Assembly (NCBI GenBank): GCA_947044405.1
Contig: CAMRHE010000197.1
Location: 310,001-374,000, forward strand
Length of the DNA: 64,000 nucleotides
From: Leptodactylus fallax
Lineage: Eukaryota; Chordata; Amphibia; Anura; Leptodactylidae
Direction: 5' to 3'
Made by a program: the position numbers and the translations under genes. Shown here piece by piece: positions 1 to 13,000 of the stretch. Under the pieces are notes generated by a model, which saw nothing but the letters and a program-made list of their open reading frames with translations, made no database searches and had not been told where the DNA came from. Every line of letters starts with the position of its first letter. Position 1 is the stretch's first letter.

Positions 1-969
1 AATAACGTACTACCAGGGTGCATCGAGAGAAGGCGAAAAGGCACCTCAACATCGGTCTGCGCCAACAACACCTCCGGACCGCAAGATCTAGCCCATTCAA
101 TGGCTGCATTAAACAATGTTTAAACCACCGCACACAACTCCACATCTATCCCGTCGTTCATTGATGAGCCCTTTGGATGGGATAGATTATGGATTAAATG
201 GAACCTGAAAGGCTCCTTTTTAGAGACCACCCCCAGAGGCGAAACAACCAGATCCTCAAAAGGGGGAACCACAAACAGACCATCCGCTCCAAAACCACTT
301 TCTTGCCCAACTTCTCCGTAACTACTGCGCGGTGTTGATACGCAACTTTAAATTCCTACGGCAAGATGGAACTTGATGACAAAACCTTATGCAAAGCCTT
401 CCTCAAGAAAAACAGCCATTTCCCTATTTGGGTACCTATTTAGAAACGGGAGCATTTCCCAAAGCTTCAATGGACTCACCCCCTTGTCCACCCGTGGATG
501 ATTTACCTTTTCCCTTTCATAAGCACCAGGATGCTCTGTGAGAAGACCCGTTGCAATGGGAACAGATGTGATTAAACTTGCAACTGAAGCCAAATTTGCA
601 CTGCCCCTCATTGAATTGCCAGCACACGCCATGTTTTTGCCCTGACTGGTTGCTGGTTTGCCTCGCTCCAGCGCTTGCACCAGTTCCTGCCTGAAGGGTC
701 TGACCAAAACAAGTGGTAGCCATCACCCTCAGGCAAATGCCAATATCGTTCTGATCCCACCAGATATTGGGCCGTATAGCTTTTCTCTGCCGAAACTGTT
801 CATCGTACCGCAGCCGAGTTTGGCTGCCATAAATCCGATGAGCCTCCCGAATCGTGTCCATATAGCAGAAAAGGCCCAAACAGTTGTCCACTGCCTTCTC
901 CCCTGTCACATTAGCCAGGATCGCAAACACCTGTAGCCAGTTTGTCAACATCTGAGGTAAAGACGCCAT
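1..969 (-). mobile_element. DIRS-type retrotransposon fragment (ORF1 end and start of RT)
   Basis: Read on the minus strand, 969 to 517 gives a gag-like ORF1 tail. It contains the segments LFCYMDTIREAHRIYG and RYDEQFRQRKAIRPN, followed by a Cys/His cluster (CWQFNEGQCKFGFSCKFNH, then CSHC) typical of frog DIRS ORF1. From about 310 down to 1, in broken frames, comes a reverse-transcriptase start with the segment NLSHPKGSSMNDGID. That segment is highly characteristic of DIRS1-like RT. Frameshifts and at least one in-frame stop (near 120) make it a relic. The rest of RT, RNase H and the tyrosine recombinase would lie beyond the left edge. Confidence 0.75.
517..969 (-). pseudogene. DIRS ORF1 (gag-like) C-terminal fragment, 150 codons open
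   Basis: This is the open part of the DIRS ORF1 described in the enclosing element. Residues ~1-85 are the conserved gag-like helical region. Residues ~115-150 hold a zinc-knuckle-like cluster (C-x7-C-x5-C-x3-H then C-x2-C) expected to bind nucleic acid. The first Met may not be the true start, because homology to the N-terminal gag is not visible upstream. It is judged non-functional because the downstream RT frame is interrupted. Confidence 0.6.
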
Positions 970-2742
970 TGCTGCTTCTCCTCTTCCTCCTTTTTACTGT
1001 TATCTTTCTTAGCCTTATCTATATTAAATTTCTCCAAAGGGAATCAGGAGAATTTCTCATCATATTCATCCTTCCATATTTTTTCCTTAATTCCTTTTTT
1101 TAAATGCATGCCAAGCAGGCCCTCAAAACAGACAGACCTCCACAAGAGCCCTATCATGCTGCCTGATGCTATCCCCAGAAGTCGACTCTGTTTGAACGGA
1201 AACAGTAACACCGGCCTCCTTACTAGCCCCAACTCAGAGCCCCACTCTCCCACCAACCCTTGGAGCCCTGACCAACATCGCCGACAATAAATCTGGAAAC
1301 CACCCCAGCAAAGGAGAAGGTAAAATAGACTGCCCACAGCGGGACAATAATTCCCTCACACTAAGCAATTCCCTAACCCCTTCCCCTGTGGGCCCCTCCT
1401 TGGCCTTCCCATTAGAAGGTGGCCTAACCTCACCGCCTGAGACATAAGAATAGGGGAAACAGACTACACACAGAGACATACTCATGAGGCTGCGTAGGTA
1501 CTGTGGCCCCACCAGTCGGAAATCCAGAGTCCTGATGCATCGCTCGATCCAGATTGAAGTTGCAGCCAGATGCTATTGCCGAGTCCCTGCTGCAGCCGCA
1601 GCAGGACGTGGAAAGGGGAGCACCTGGAAAGGTACCCAAGTCTTGTGACATCCGTATAGCGGAGGACCCTTTTACGCCGCTCAAACCTTGTGTGGAACTG
1701 GAAGCAAGCAGGAAAACTTCAGAGCACGACTGCGCCCTTGTCCTCTCCATATCAATTCCACTCAGTAGACATTTGGTGGTTCCCACCGACTGGCTCATGC
1801 GATGTGAACTGAACTGGAAGAGGTAGAAGACCCAACAACATGTCCGTTGCTGGGTCTGCCGACGCCCGCTAAGTGCAGCCGCCTAGTAGGATTCCTCCCG
1901 GACCGAGGGCCCCGCCCCAGGGCTGAGGGATGAGGTTCCCGATCCGGAGGGTCCCGTGTGGGTCTCTGATGGTGCCTCACTCTACAGACATTAACCAGGC
2001 TAAGCTGCGCCAGAGGACAAGCCTGGTGAGGGGGCCTCTCCGACGCTGCAACACCGCCTCCTGTGTCCAGAGCCAGTCATCAACATGTGTTCCGGGGGCA
2101 GGCCTGAGCTGCCCCGGAATCTCAACGCTACTCATAGTGGCTGGCATGCCACTAAGTGATGTCAGGGAGTTCAGCTGTGGCGGTGTCTTTCTGGCCTAAC
2201 CACTTAAGCCATGCCTTCTGACCTAACCACTTAAGCCATGCTTCCCTACTTCCTTCACTTTGTCACTATGCGACGTATGTTTCCCCTGCTGCCGGCACCT
2301 TCCTCCATAACACAGTCATGAAGGTTTACACCTATGACTGCTTCCCCACTTCTTACTATAAGGTTGCACTGATTTTTGTGGACAAGATCAAACATGAGTA
2401 TGAGTTTGTTGAATAGACTTTTGCTTTGTAGCTACCAAGGCATACCCAGATTCTTTTCTCATGATATAAGCCATGTAATTCAGGTTTACATGCCTCATAG
2501 TCACAATTAAATTTCCATGAATCTGTTCTGACAAGGTTTGCGTTTGCACAATTCTAGGTACTCCACCTATACCACACCCTTACATTTTCAACATATTGTT
2601 ATTTAATAATTATATGGTTTTCCATCTGCTTATGTGAGAAATGGAAACTAGAAATGGTTTGCATTTCTTTAATTTATGTTATTATGTCTGAGCTGAGACT
2701 AACCTTACAGCTGTGTAGCTCTAGTAGGCAAAGGCACACATA
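970..2742. other. Repeat-derived DNA without a recognised gene
   Basis: No exon of the thioredoxin gene is recognised here. Short open frames on both strands show no family I know. The first part may be the upstream gag or terminal part of the DIRS fragment, but I cannot demonstrate it. Confidence 0.4.
2195..2248. repeat. 27-bp tandem duplication
   Basis: The unit beginning cctaaccacttaagccatgc occurs twice with a 27-bp period (2195 and 2222), almost unchanged. No function is evident. Confidence 0.7.
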
Positions 2743-2824
2743 CAGTGGCGTAACTAGGAATGACTGGACCCCAAGGCGAACATTTGACATGCCCCCCCCG
2801 GCAACCCCCCCCCACAAACCGCAT

Positions 2825-3010
2825 TCCTGCACACACTATTATGCACCATAGTGGCCCCTGCACACACTATTATGCCCCATAGTGGCCCTGCACACAGTAT
2901 TATGCCCCATGGTGGTCCCTGCACACAGTATTATGTCCCATAGTGGCCCCTGCACACAGTATTATGCCCCATATTAGCCCCTTCACATAGTATTATGCCC
3001 CATTGTGGAC
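2825..3010. repeat. ~31-bp minisatellite inside hAT family 1
   Basis: About six degenerate copies of a unit containing ATTATGCCCCATAGTGGCCC. In reverse complement this is the same unit as the large array at 41445-42770. Confidence 0.8.
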
Positions 3011-3026
3011 CACCCATGAACAATTA

Positions 3027-3062
3027 TTATACTCTGGGGTCTTTTCAGACCCCAGAGTATAA
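3027..3062. repeat. 16-bp-arm perfect hairpin
   Basis: TTATACTCTGGGGTCT (3027-3042) and its exact reverse complement (3047-3062) are separated by the loop TTTC. Similar hairpins occur at about 3303-3340, 41218-41250, 47316-47350 and 58075-58112, always inside hAT-like or related repeats. Confidence 0.9.
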
Positions 3063-3978
3063 AGATCGGAGACCCAGGGGAGGATACAAACATAAAAAAC
3101 AATGTTACTTACCTCTTCCTGGCTCCGGAGCACTCCCTGCCTTCTTCAATGTTGGACCAGATGTCATGTGATCCAGGCATGCGTCATGATGCATAATGAC
3201 GTCGGCCTGGACGTCACCAAGGAGACCCGAAGCCTGCGGAATGCAGGAGAGGTAAGTAACAGTGTTTTTTATGTTCCTTCACCTACCCTGGGCCTCCGAT
3301 CATTATATTCTGGGGTCAGAGAAGACCCCAGAGTATAACGATAGCAGTGTTTGTGGGGTTCGCGGGGGCATTACTTACCGATCCCCGCTCCTGCTCACAG
3401 CCACCTCCGCTTCTGCAGAATGGAAAGCGCAGGCGGCCGGGAGCAGGAGTGGGGATCGGTAAGTAAATAGGGCCCGTTACCTCCAGCAGGTAACGGCCTA
3501 TTAAAAAAAAAAAACATCAGGGGCCCCCTAATGTCCAGGGCCCTGTGGCAGCCGCTACCACTGCTACCCCGGTATTTACGCCCCTGCACATATAGTAAAG
3601 CTTGATTGTGAATTAAAAATAATAAATTTCATAGTCAACAGTGAAAAAAGTCATTATTTGGTGACACAACTTAATTTGGCCAACAGCTATTTCATACCAC
3701 ATAGTTCAGCGAAGCTTGTATGTGGCAGATGCTTTTCTCTAAGGGAACAAATGTAGGGCATGACAAAATTCAACAGTAGGCCATTTTTAGAACCTAAAGT
3801 TATCATAACTCAATCAAAACAGTCTCATACCATAAAAGAAGTGCAATATCGTTTGATGTACAGTATTGTAACTATTGTATATAACCTCTTTTTCAAACCA
3901 AACTAACCCTGCAAGGCAATTATGGAATGCGTGCCATTAAAGTATATGTTGTACTAATTTCTTTCTTCTTTTATACAG

Positions 3979-4083
3979 CATGAACTACAAGAAGTATTGA
4001 AGAATTCAGGACGTAAGCTTGTAGTTGTTTGTTTATCCTCAAAAAACTGTGGAGCATGCAAATCTACATCACCCTGTTTCGAG
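3979..4083 (+). CDS. Thioredoxin-like exon 2 (active-site exon)
   Basis: 105 nt, phase 0. The acceptor is ttatacag before 3979 and the donor is gtatat at 4084. It encodes HELQEVLKNSG through the CGAC motif to CFE. The length equals vertebrate TXN exon 2. Confidence 0.88.
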
Positions 4084-7000
4084 GTATATATGAAAGCATA
4101 TTTGGGTTTAATAAATATCCTATGCTGGGTTGTTAATAGGGTCTTAAAAAAGCCCAAGAAATGTAGATGTATCCCCCTCTGAGGCATAGCTAGGGGTTCA
4201 GCACAGGGGGGAGTGGGGGGAATGACAAACACACCTGAGTGGGCCCCCTACACAGTAATACCAATATTATCACTATACAGTGACCTTATAGTGGTAGATA
4301 CCAGCTCCACACAGGGCTCTGCAGGCCATTTGCGTGAATACAGCATCAGAAACATTTAGTGACTTACAGGTGTCTATAATAGTTCTCATTTCCTGTTTCT
4401 TCCATCTGGAATGGACAGCCATTACTACTACTTCATGCTGTAATTTATCTGTAAAGGTTTTCAACAAAGAAATGTTTGATTCCTCACTTTTCCAGGCATT
4501 CAACACATGTTGTCCTTACCTAAGCAAAGTCCCCATCCTGCTGCTATCCCCAATTATAATATAAACTCACCTGGAAAAGAATAATAACTCTCTGTGTGCA
4601 ACTTTAAATTAATAATTCCCCTGTGTTCCCCCTTAATTAGTAATAGCTCCTGTGTGCCTTCTTAAATTAATAGTGCCTCTCAAATAATCATGCCTTATTA
4701 ATAATAAAAGGGGTTAAATAATTAAAGGGGTTGTCCAGTTTTAATTTATTGATGAGGATCCTCAGGATATAATAAAAGATCAATGGGGGTCCAGTACCTG
4801 GGACCAGCACTGTTAAGCTATATGTAGGGGCGGCGATGCTGTGACAACTTCTCTGTCTACATCCACACTGTCCCAGACCCCCCTTTTGTTGATGAACCAT
4901 CCCTTTAAATCCATAATGCCCAACTGTCACCTTAAATTAACACTGCCCAGTTTCCCAAAGGTTAATACCCTCAATGCCACCTTATATTGTAGCAGTAGCC
5001 CCTCCCCAGTGGCTCCTGAACACAGTGTAAGAATCCCCAGTGTACCTGCACAGAGTATAACAGTCCCCAGTGGCCCCTTCACACAGTATAATGGTTCCCT
5101 ATAGTCCCCTTCACACAGTATTATTGTCTCCAATAGTCCCCAGTGGCCCCTTCACACAGTATTATTCTCCTCAATAGTCCCCAGTGGTACCTTCACATAA
5201 TATTATTGTCCCAAATATATAAAAATCATACTTATCCAGCCCTGTCCCAGAGCATTCTGCAGTTCTCTTCTTGTTCTTGACTCGATGTAGCAGGTCTGGA
5301 ATGAGCAGAAGACATCACTGTTGGATAAAGGTTTTCTTCTTCACTGTTATATTCAGCGTTTGGCGGAGGAGGAAATGCATGTCTTCCTCCTCTACCATCT
5401 ATTTCAACTGTATTTGGCGTCATATAGACATCAGTACAGTTAAAAATGTTTGCAGAGGCCCTGGGATCAGTGGGCCCAGGTCTACCGCCCCCCGCTAGCT
5501 ACACCTCTGATTCCCCCAAGCCACCCAGGCCAAAGACTGATCACATGCAGTCATGAGATACACAGTGTACACCTGGTACATAAAATGATTCACTGGTGAT
5601 GTCAGCTCTAATTGGCATCTTCTCTGTTCTGCCTCTGCTTGATTTTAGATTCTTCATTTTTCCATCATCCACTCCATCCTAGTGTCCTAACAGTGTCATC
5701 CTGCTGCTACCCCTAATATTGTGCCTTCTGTGCTTCCCAGTACCTGCAAATATTGTACTGCAGAAAAAGTGCCAAGTAAATAATGCCCCTGACAGTAACT
5801 TGTGCAACAAAATAGTTGTGCCCACAAATAGGGCCCCTGACAGTGTTCCCAATAGTAATAATGCATCTTCAGTGTGCCATCATTAGTAATAGTGCCTTCC
5901 ATGTGATTTCAATAGTAATAATGCGCTTGCTGATTGTTTTCATTAGTAACATCCCCCCATAGAGCCACCAATAGTAATAATGCCCCCATAGTATCTTAGG
6001 TTCCTCTGGCACCTGTACAATTGGTGCACCAGACAAAACATCAGTGGCCTATGCCCCTGATCTTTTGTGCTAGCGAGACCCATCATGTGCTGTCTGAGTT
6101 TGAGTCAACAAAGATTTTATTTCCTGCACAAAGTAAATTAGCCCTTAAAGCACTACCCAGTTTCTTCCAAGAAGCATGATATTCTTGAAGCACCTAAATA
6201 ATCGTTGATTATGTAGATAATCTCTTTTCCCTTAGTCCGAACAGCAGCACAATATGGGGTATCTCTACCCCTGTGTGCTGGTAGGACAGTGTTCAGACTG
6301 AGCAACAAGAATCTTAAACAAGGAATCAAACTGAGCACGCCTCCTGCGCCGCCACGTGCGGGAGGAGGGTGATGCAGAGACTCGAACAGGCAGAGACGTT
6401 ACACAATCCCAAAAAAGGTGTAAAATGGTGCCTATTTGTACACAACCTCTCCAGCATTGTGGGGATGAGGAGGGGGTATATTTTAGACAAGATTTATGGA
6501 ATATAGTACAATATATATAAAACTTTATAATAGAGTTCATGATGGTTGCTTTCAAAAATATTCTGAGAGCCGACAGCCACATATCTTTGTTGAGGTTTAT
6601 ATTTAAGTTCTTACTCCATTGTATGTGCTTCATAGCTGACTACTGACTTGTGACTCAATCAGATATGAAAGTCAGAAGCCATGTAAGTTTTACAACCAGC
6701 CCAGAAACTGCATATAGTCAGCAGGTGTCAGGTATAATATGTCAGAGTCAGGTATCAAAGTCAGGTGTCAGAGTCAAAGTCAGGTATCAAAGCCAGGTAT
6801 CAAAGTCAGGTGTCAGAGTCAAAGTCAGGTATCAAAGTCAGGTGTCAGAATCAAAGACAGGTATCAAAGTCAGGTGTCAGAGTTAAAGTCAGGTGTCAGA
6901 ATCAAAGTCAGGTATCAAAGTCAGGTGTCAGAATCAAAGTCAGGTATCACTGTTGTAAACTGCTATTAATCTGATGTTTTGATATCTGAGGATGTCCTAA

Positions 7001-10000
7001 TATGGACACTGTATGTTTAGGTTAAGTCTTCTCTAAAAAACATATAAAAATGAACAAATTAAAATCCCTACAAACACATAAAAACATTTCCTCCTCCAAA
7101 AATGCCCATACTTTTAAAATCTAAAAATATTTTCAGTGTTTCTTAAAAGTTTATGAACCCTTTTAAATTTTTTTTTTTCTGCATAAATGTGTCCTAAAAC
7201 TACCGTATTTTTCGGACTATAAAACGCACTTTTTTTCCTCCAAATTTGGGAGGAAAATGATGGGGGTGTGTCTTATAGTCCGAATGTTGGGTGTTGTGGC
7301 GGGGGGGCGCAGAGGAGTGGGGTCGCAGCATCACCCCACTCCTGCTGCCACTGACTTACTGCAGCGGCTGGAGTGGGACGAAGTGCGGGCCCTGGGCTGC
7401 AAGGGCAGGGTATCCCAGCGAACCCATCCCTGGCATCCGCCGTGCTATTACAGTGGATGCCGGGTCTGTAAAGATAATGGCGCCGCTCTGCTGCAGAGCA
7501 GTCGCCATAGCTACCGGGTCCCTTGTAATGTACAGCGGAGACCAGGAGCTAATGCTCGCAATCAATGTCCACTCTGATCGCGGGCATTACTACTTCAAGG
7601 CCCCCCTAAAGTGTGAAAATAGCCCCCAGGGCCGGTCCCCGTACCTTTCTTGTTGCAGGACAGCTCCCACGCGGCGCGATCCTGAGACAACCGGGAGCCT
7701 AATGAAGGCTTCCAGGCCTGTCATAGTAATGTACAGAATTTCCCATAGACTACAATACAGTTGTATTGCAGTCTATGGGACTTGCAATCAAATGATTGCA
7801 GTTTCAAGCACCCTAGGGGGGCTAATAAAATAGTAAAAAAAAAATAAAAGTTAAAAAAAAAAATTAAAAATTAAAAGTTGTAAATGACCCCCTTTCTCTA
7901 GAATACATATAAAAGTAGAATACTACTGTGAAACACATACACATTAGGTATCCCTGTGTCCGAAATGCCTGGTCTACAAACTTATAAAAATATTTTTCCT
8001 GTATGGTGAATGTCGTAGCAGGAAAGAAAATCAAAAATGCCAAACTGCCGTTTTTTTCACTGTTTCGCTTCTGGTTTGAATAAAAAGTGATCTATGCAAT
8101 AGACATTCCCCAAAATGGCATAACTAAAAAGTACACTGTCAATGTGGCTTTGCAGCTGTTGCAAAACTACAACTCCCATATATTACATATTTTACCATTT
8201 TTTGCTTCAAAATTTTTATTCCCTATTTTTCTTCTCTAAAACCTAGGTATGTCTTATAGTCCGAAAAAAAAGTTACATCAAGATTTTTTTTGCTGTTTTT
8301 TAAGCCAAAGCCAGGAGTAGCTACAAAATACAAAAAAAATAGGAAATATCTAGGAAGTTCTTATACTTCTACCCTGCTGAATCCACTCCTGGCTTTGGCT
8401 CAAAAAACCGCAACAAAATCTGCAGCAAGAAAAGCTTTGTTTCCGCGCTGTGGGGTTTTAGCCTAAAAGTAGTTAAATGAATAAAAAATGTCAGACTTTG
8501 TTATTTATTTATAGAAGAAAATGATCCAAGTCATATATCTGAGAGTGGCAAAAGTATGTGTACCTTTGCTTTCAGCATCTGGTAAATATTTCTAGTAATT
8601 AGTCCTGCATATTGACTTGGAAAATTTTAACCCATTCCTAGGAACAAAACAGCTTTAACTCTTTTATTGTTGTGTTTCCTCCCATGAACTGCTCACTTCC
8701 AGTCTTTCCCCAACAATTCTATTGGTTTAAGGTGAAGACTTTGACTTCATTCTTTTTTAACCATTCTTTGATAGAACGACTTGTGTGCTTAGAGTCGTTG
8801 TCTTGCTGCATGACCCATGTTTCTTGAGATTCAGCTCACGGACAGATTCTGACATTAAGTTTACAATTTGCTAATATAATTCAGAATACATTGTTCAGCC
8901 AGTGATGGCAAGCTGTCCTGGCCCACATGCAGCAAAATAGGCCGAAGCCATGATACTACCACCACTGTGTTTTATAGATGGTATGGATACTGGAATTTTT
9001 TTTGCTGGAATGCAGTGTTTTCCTTTCTCCAAACATAACAATTCTCATTTAAACAAACAAAAAAAATCATTATTTGGGTCTCATCCATCTTTTACACATT
9101 GTTCCAAAATCTCCCGGCTTACCCAGATGATATTTAGCAAACTGCAGACAAGCAGCAATTGTTGTACCATTGTTGATGGTAGACTTCTGAACAAAGGCCT
9201 TTAGTTGGTTAGTGTTTTACCTTGGGTTGCTTTGTTGACCTCAAGGACTATTATACGCCCTTGTATTGGTGTGATCTTTGTTGATCGATCACTTCTGGGA
9301 GGGTAATAATGATCTTGAATTTCCTCCATTTCTACACAATCTGATTGTGGATTGGTGGAGTCCTTATTACCAAACAATGAACGTTGTAAACGTGAGATCC
9401 AAAAGAAAATGGCAAATAGCTTTTTTTTTTCCAGTTCTGAATTTTTCTTATTACATCGTATGAATATTAAATGGTGCAATTATTTGTCATGATATAGTGC
9501 AACAAATATTTTTTTTCAAAGCTTTAAATTTTTTAAAGGCATTTAAAGGTAACAGATAACCAACACTGACCTGCAGAATATAGGCAACGTCATTTTTGCC
9601 ACATGATGAACACTATTAAAAGGATACCCAGAAGAAAGTGGTATAATAGCTTTTTTTTCCAATTACACTAATTTTTTTCAGCTTCCCAGTATATCGTACG
9701 TAATATTAAATGGCACCATTATGAAGTACAATCTATCTTGCTAGAAATAAACTTTCATGGGACGGTATATGGTTAAATAAATATAGTTATGCTTTTAAAA
9801 GACAGAGAATAAAAAATAGAAACGTAAAATTTCTTGGTCACCTAGGAATTAACAAACGCAACTGGAACCAGTGCCAGTTGTGTATACACTAAGTGTACAC
9901 AAAAGAATCATTGAGTTGCTGAGCGCTGTCATATCACCCTATATTCTTGCTGAAATGAAAACATGTAACAAACAAATCATATTAAAATTAACAGTGATAA

Positions 10001-13000
10001 TTTTATCAACAGTGCAAACTTGTGGAGAGGACGAGGGGACATACAAAGTCACCATACAAAGTGACAAAAGGATATTTAAAAAAAAATACTGTGTTGCACA
10101 TATGCAAGCTCTCTCTCTCTATCAGACATTTCCAGCATCTCTTTTATATGTGCCTTAAAATCTAGGATGAAAATACCCCTACAAGGATGTAAAAAATTAA
10201 TTCATTCTTAAATTGACTAACCAAGCACTTTTTTTTTTCCAGGCAATGAGCAAACAGATGCCTGACATACTGTTTATCAAAATTAATGTTGAGAAAGCAG
10301 ATGTAAGTATCAAAACTGAATGTAATCATTACTAGACAAAATTCTATCATTTTTTACAAAGGTGACAGTACCATTGTTCTACTATAATTATTTAATTTCT
10401 CTTTATTCATAGGAATTTGTAGAAAAATTTCAGATCGAAGGAGTACCAACATTTTTGTTCTACAGAAATATGAAATTGGTATGTTACACCAAATTTGAAT
10501 CGACATTCTTTTTAATTTCTAATTTAATTGTGATTGGATCTACTTTTTAAACGTAGCATTTCTAAGGCTAAGGCTTCACATTGCTGAAACGCAACTTTTT
10601 TTGTTGCAGATTTTGCTGCGGTTTTTTGGGCCAAAGTCAGAAGTGGATTTAACAGAAAGGAAATGACTCAGAGCTTCCTTTATATGTTATATTCCTTTTC
10701 AAGCCACTCCTAACTTTGGCTCAAAAAACCGCAACAAAATCTGCAACCAAAAAAAGCTGCGTTTCCACAAAGTGGGGCCTTACCCTAAATGATTTTTACA
10801 AAAGTAGGCCAGAATAATTAAGACTGGTGTTTCATATGCCAGTTTTAATAAAATCCCCAACTGGCTCAGAGCAAGACTGAGGCTCCAGAGCTAGCGTAGA
10901 TTTCCATTATAACCCACACAAAAAAAATTAGTGTGAGTTATAATAAATATGTTGGACTGAGGCACCCCTGCTCCGGATCTCTTGCTCTGCCCACATTTGC
11001 ATAATGTGGCAAGCGAGGAGCAGAACAAGCATTGTGGCACTCATTAACCTATTAGATTATTCAAGAGGCAATGTTTAATAAGCTAACCATCAGCCTCGGG
11101 ATGAATACTATAATACACTGAAATACAGTATTGTATTTTATTATACCAGCGATCAGGACTTCAGTTTTTCTTTTTTAATAAATTTGCAAAAATATCTACA
11201 TTTCTGTTTTTTTTCTGTCAAGATGGGGTGCTGAGTGTACATTAATGAGAAATAAAATGAACTTTTTTGCTTTTAGCAAATGGCTGCAATGAAACAAAGA
11301 GTGAAAAATTTAAAGGGATCTGAATACTTTCCGTACCCATTGTATTTCCTTGACTGAATATAGTACTCCGCAGTCCCTATTACAGAATTACTTTGTATAT
11401 TACCCAGTTTTCTTAGGACCCTGAAATGCAGATCTGGAAAAGCATGACACAATTATATACCAAAAGAGTTATTCATATAGATCTTCATTCAACAGTCTCT
11501 ATCAACACCATGGATTGTTACCCAGCTTTCCCCAGTTGTAGAAGAATTATGGAGATAGTAGCATGACATAATTTAGATATACTTAGTCCTCAGTTGTACC
11601 TATTAATGCACTATCTGGTATATTACCTAGCTTTCCTGGGACATTAACCCCTGCTCGGCGGTGACATTTTTCGTTTTTGACTCCCTGCCTTCCAAACCTC
11701 ATAACTTTTTTATTTTTCCATTTACAGGGCCATTTGTGGGCTTAATGTTTGCAGGACAAATTGTTCTTCATATTGATACCATTTATTATTCTGTACAATG
11801 TACTGGGAAGCTGTAAAAAAATTCTGAATGGAATTGGAGAAAAAGTGCATTTGTGAGACTTTCTTACGGGCGTTCACTGTGAAGCCAAAATGACATGTCT
11901 CCTATATTCTTTGTTTCTGTACAATTCCGGGGATACCAAATTTATAGTTTTATTTACATTTTAACCCCTTAACAAAAATCTAAAACTTTCCAAAAAATTT
12001 TTTTTTTTTAAAAGTCTCCATATTCTGACACCCATAACTTTTTTATATTTCAGTGTATGGGATGCATAGGATGTCTTTTTTGCAGGTGTACTATTGCTTT
12101 GATCACTTTTTATTAAAATTTTTATCAGAGGTGAAACAGCAAAAAAAAAAAAACGTGGTTCAGCACTTTTGATTTTTTTTTCCTGCCATGGCATTCACCA
12201 TATGTGAAAAATATTTTTATTAGTTTGTAGACCAGGCATTTTCAGACATAGAGATACCTAATGTGTATGTGTTTCACAGTAATTTTTTAACTTTTATATG
12301 TACTCTAGGGAAAGGGGGGTGATTTGAACTTTTTTTATTTTTTTTTATTAGTGATCAGGGGGTCTGATCACTAATGCAATGCATTACAATGCTAAATCAT
12401 AAAACAGCCTGTCATACAAATGCATGCCAGACAACCCTGGGAGCCTTCAGTAGGGTCCTGGCTGTCATGGCAAAGGGACGCCGGCCCCGTATCTCGCTCC
12501 GGGTGCCAGCAATCCCCGGCAAAAATGCACCTCAGTCAGCTTTGACAGAGGCGACTGGGGCCTTAATGCTTTGATCATGGGCATTAGCGCCGGGTCTCTG
12601 CTGTATAATACAGCAGAGACCCGGCAGATATGGCGGCCGCTCATCCGTCGCACTATTACAGCGGATGTCGGGCAAATCTGGTAAGGTATAGCACGTTAAT
12701 GGAAAAAGGAGTGTTATTTATTTAGATAAATATAATATTCAGAATTTCCTATTACAGCTCCATGTGCTGTAGAAATCCGTGGCATGATTTTGGAGAATAG
12801 AGAGAGATTTATTTAGGAAGATTTAGTATTCAGCAGTCCCATTTACAGCACTACCTGGTGTGTTACCTAACTTCCCTGGGACCCTCAAAAGCAAATCTGC
12901 CATGATATGGCACAATTAAGTAGCAGGAAGGGGAATTTGATTAGTTGAATTTGGTATTCAGTAGTCTCTGAATGCTATTTTGCTCAGCTTTACCAGAACC

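Larger units (their letters stand above)
2743..3586. mobile_element. Non-autonomous hAT element, family 1 (CAGTGGCGTAACTAGG termini)
   Basis: The termini are inverted: the left end is CAGTGGCGTAACTAGG and the right end reads GGTATTTACGCCCCTG. The 8-bp flanks are cacacata (2735-2742) and cacatata (3587-3594), a target-site duplication with one mismatch, as expected for hAT. There is no transposase. Inside are five or six copies of a ~31-bp minisatellite (about 2825-3010) and two hairpins. A second, inverted copy lies at 40959-42833. Confidence 0.85.

Noticed and set aside
2654..3978. Possible first exon of the thioredoxin-like gene
   Set aside because: No short ATG segment with a thioredoxin-like start (M-V-x-x-I) followed by a GT donor could be supported; the ATGs present are inside the hAT element or lead to unrelated peptides.
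6650..6974. Repetitive Ser/Val/Lys-rich frames in all three plus frames
   Set aside because: They read through a minisatellite; the repeated peptide reflects the tandem unit only.
7741..7780. Candidate microRNA precursor hairpin
   Set aside because: It is an internal palindrome of a non-autonomous transposon with almost no loop; nothing supports processing.
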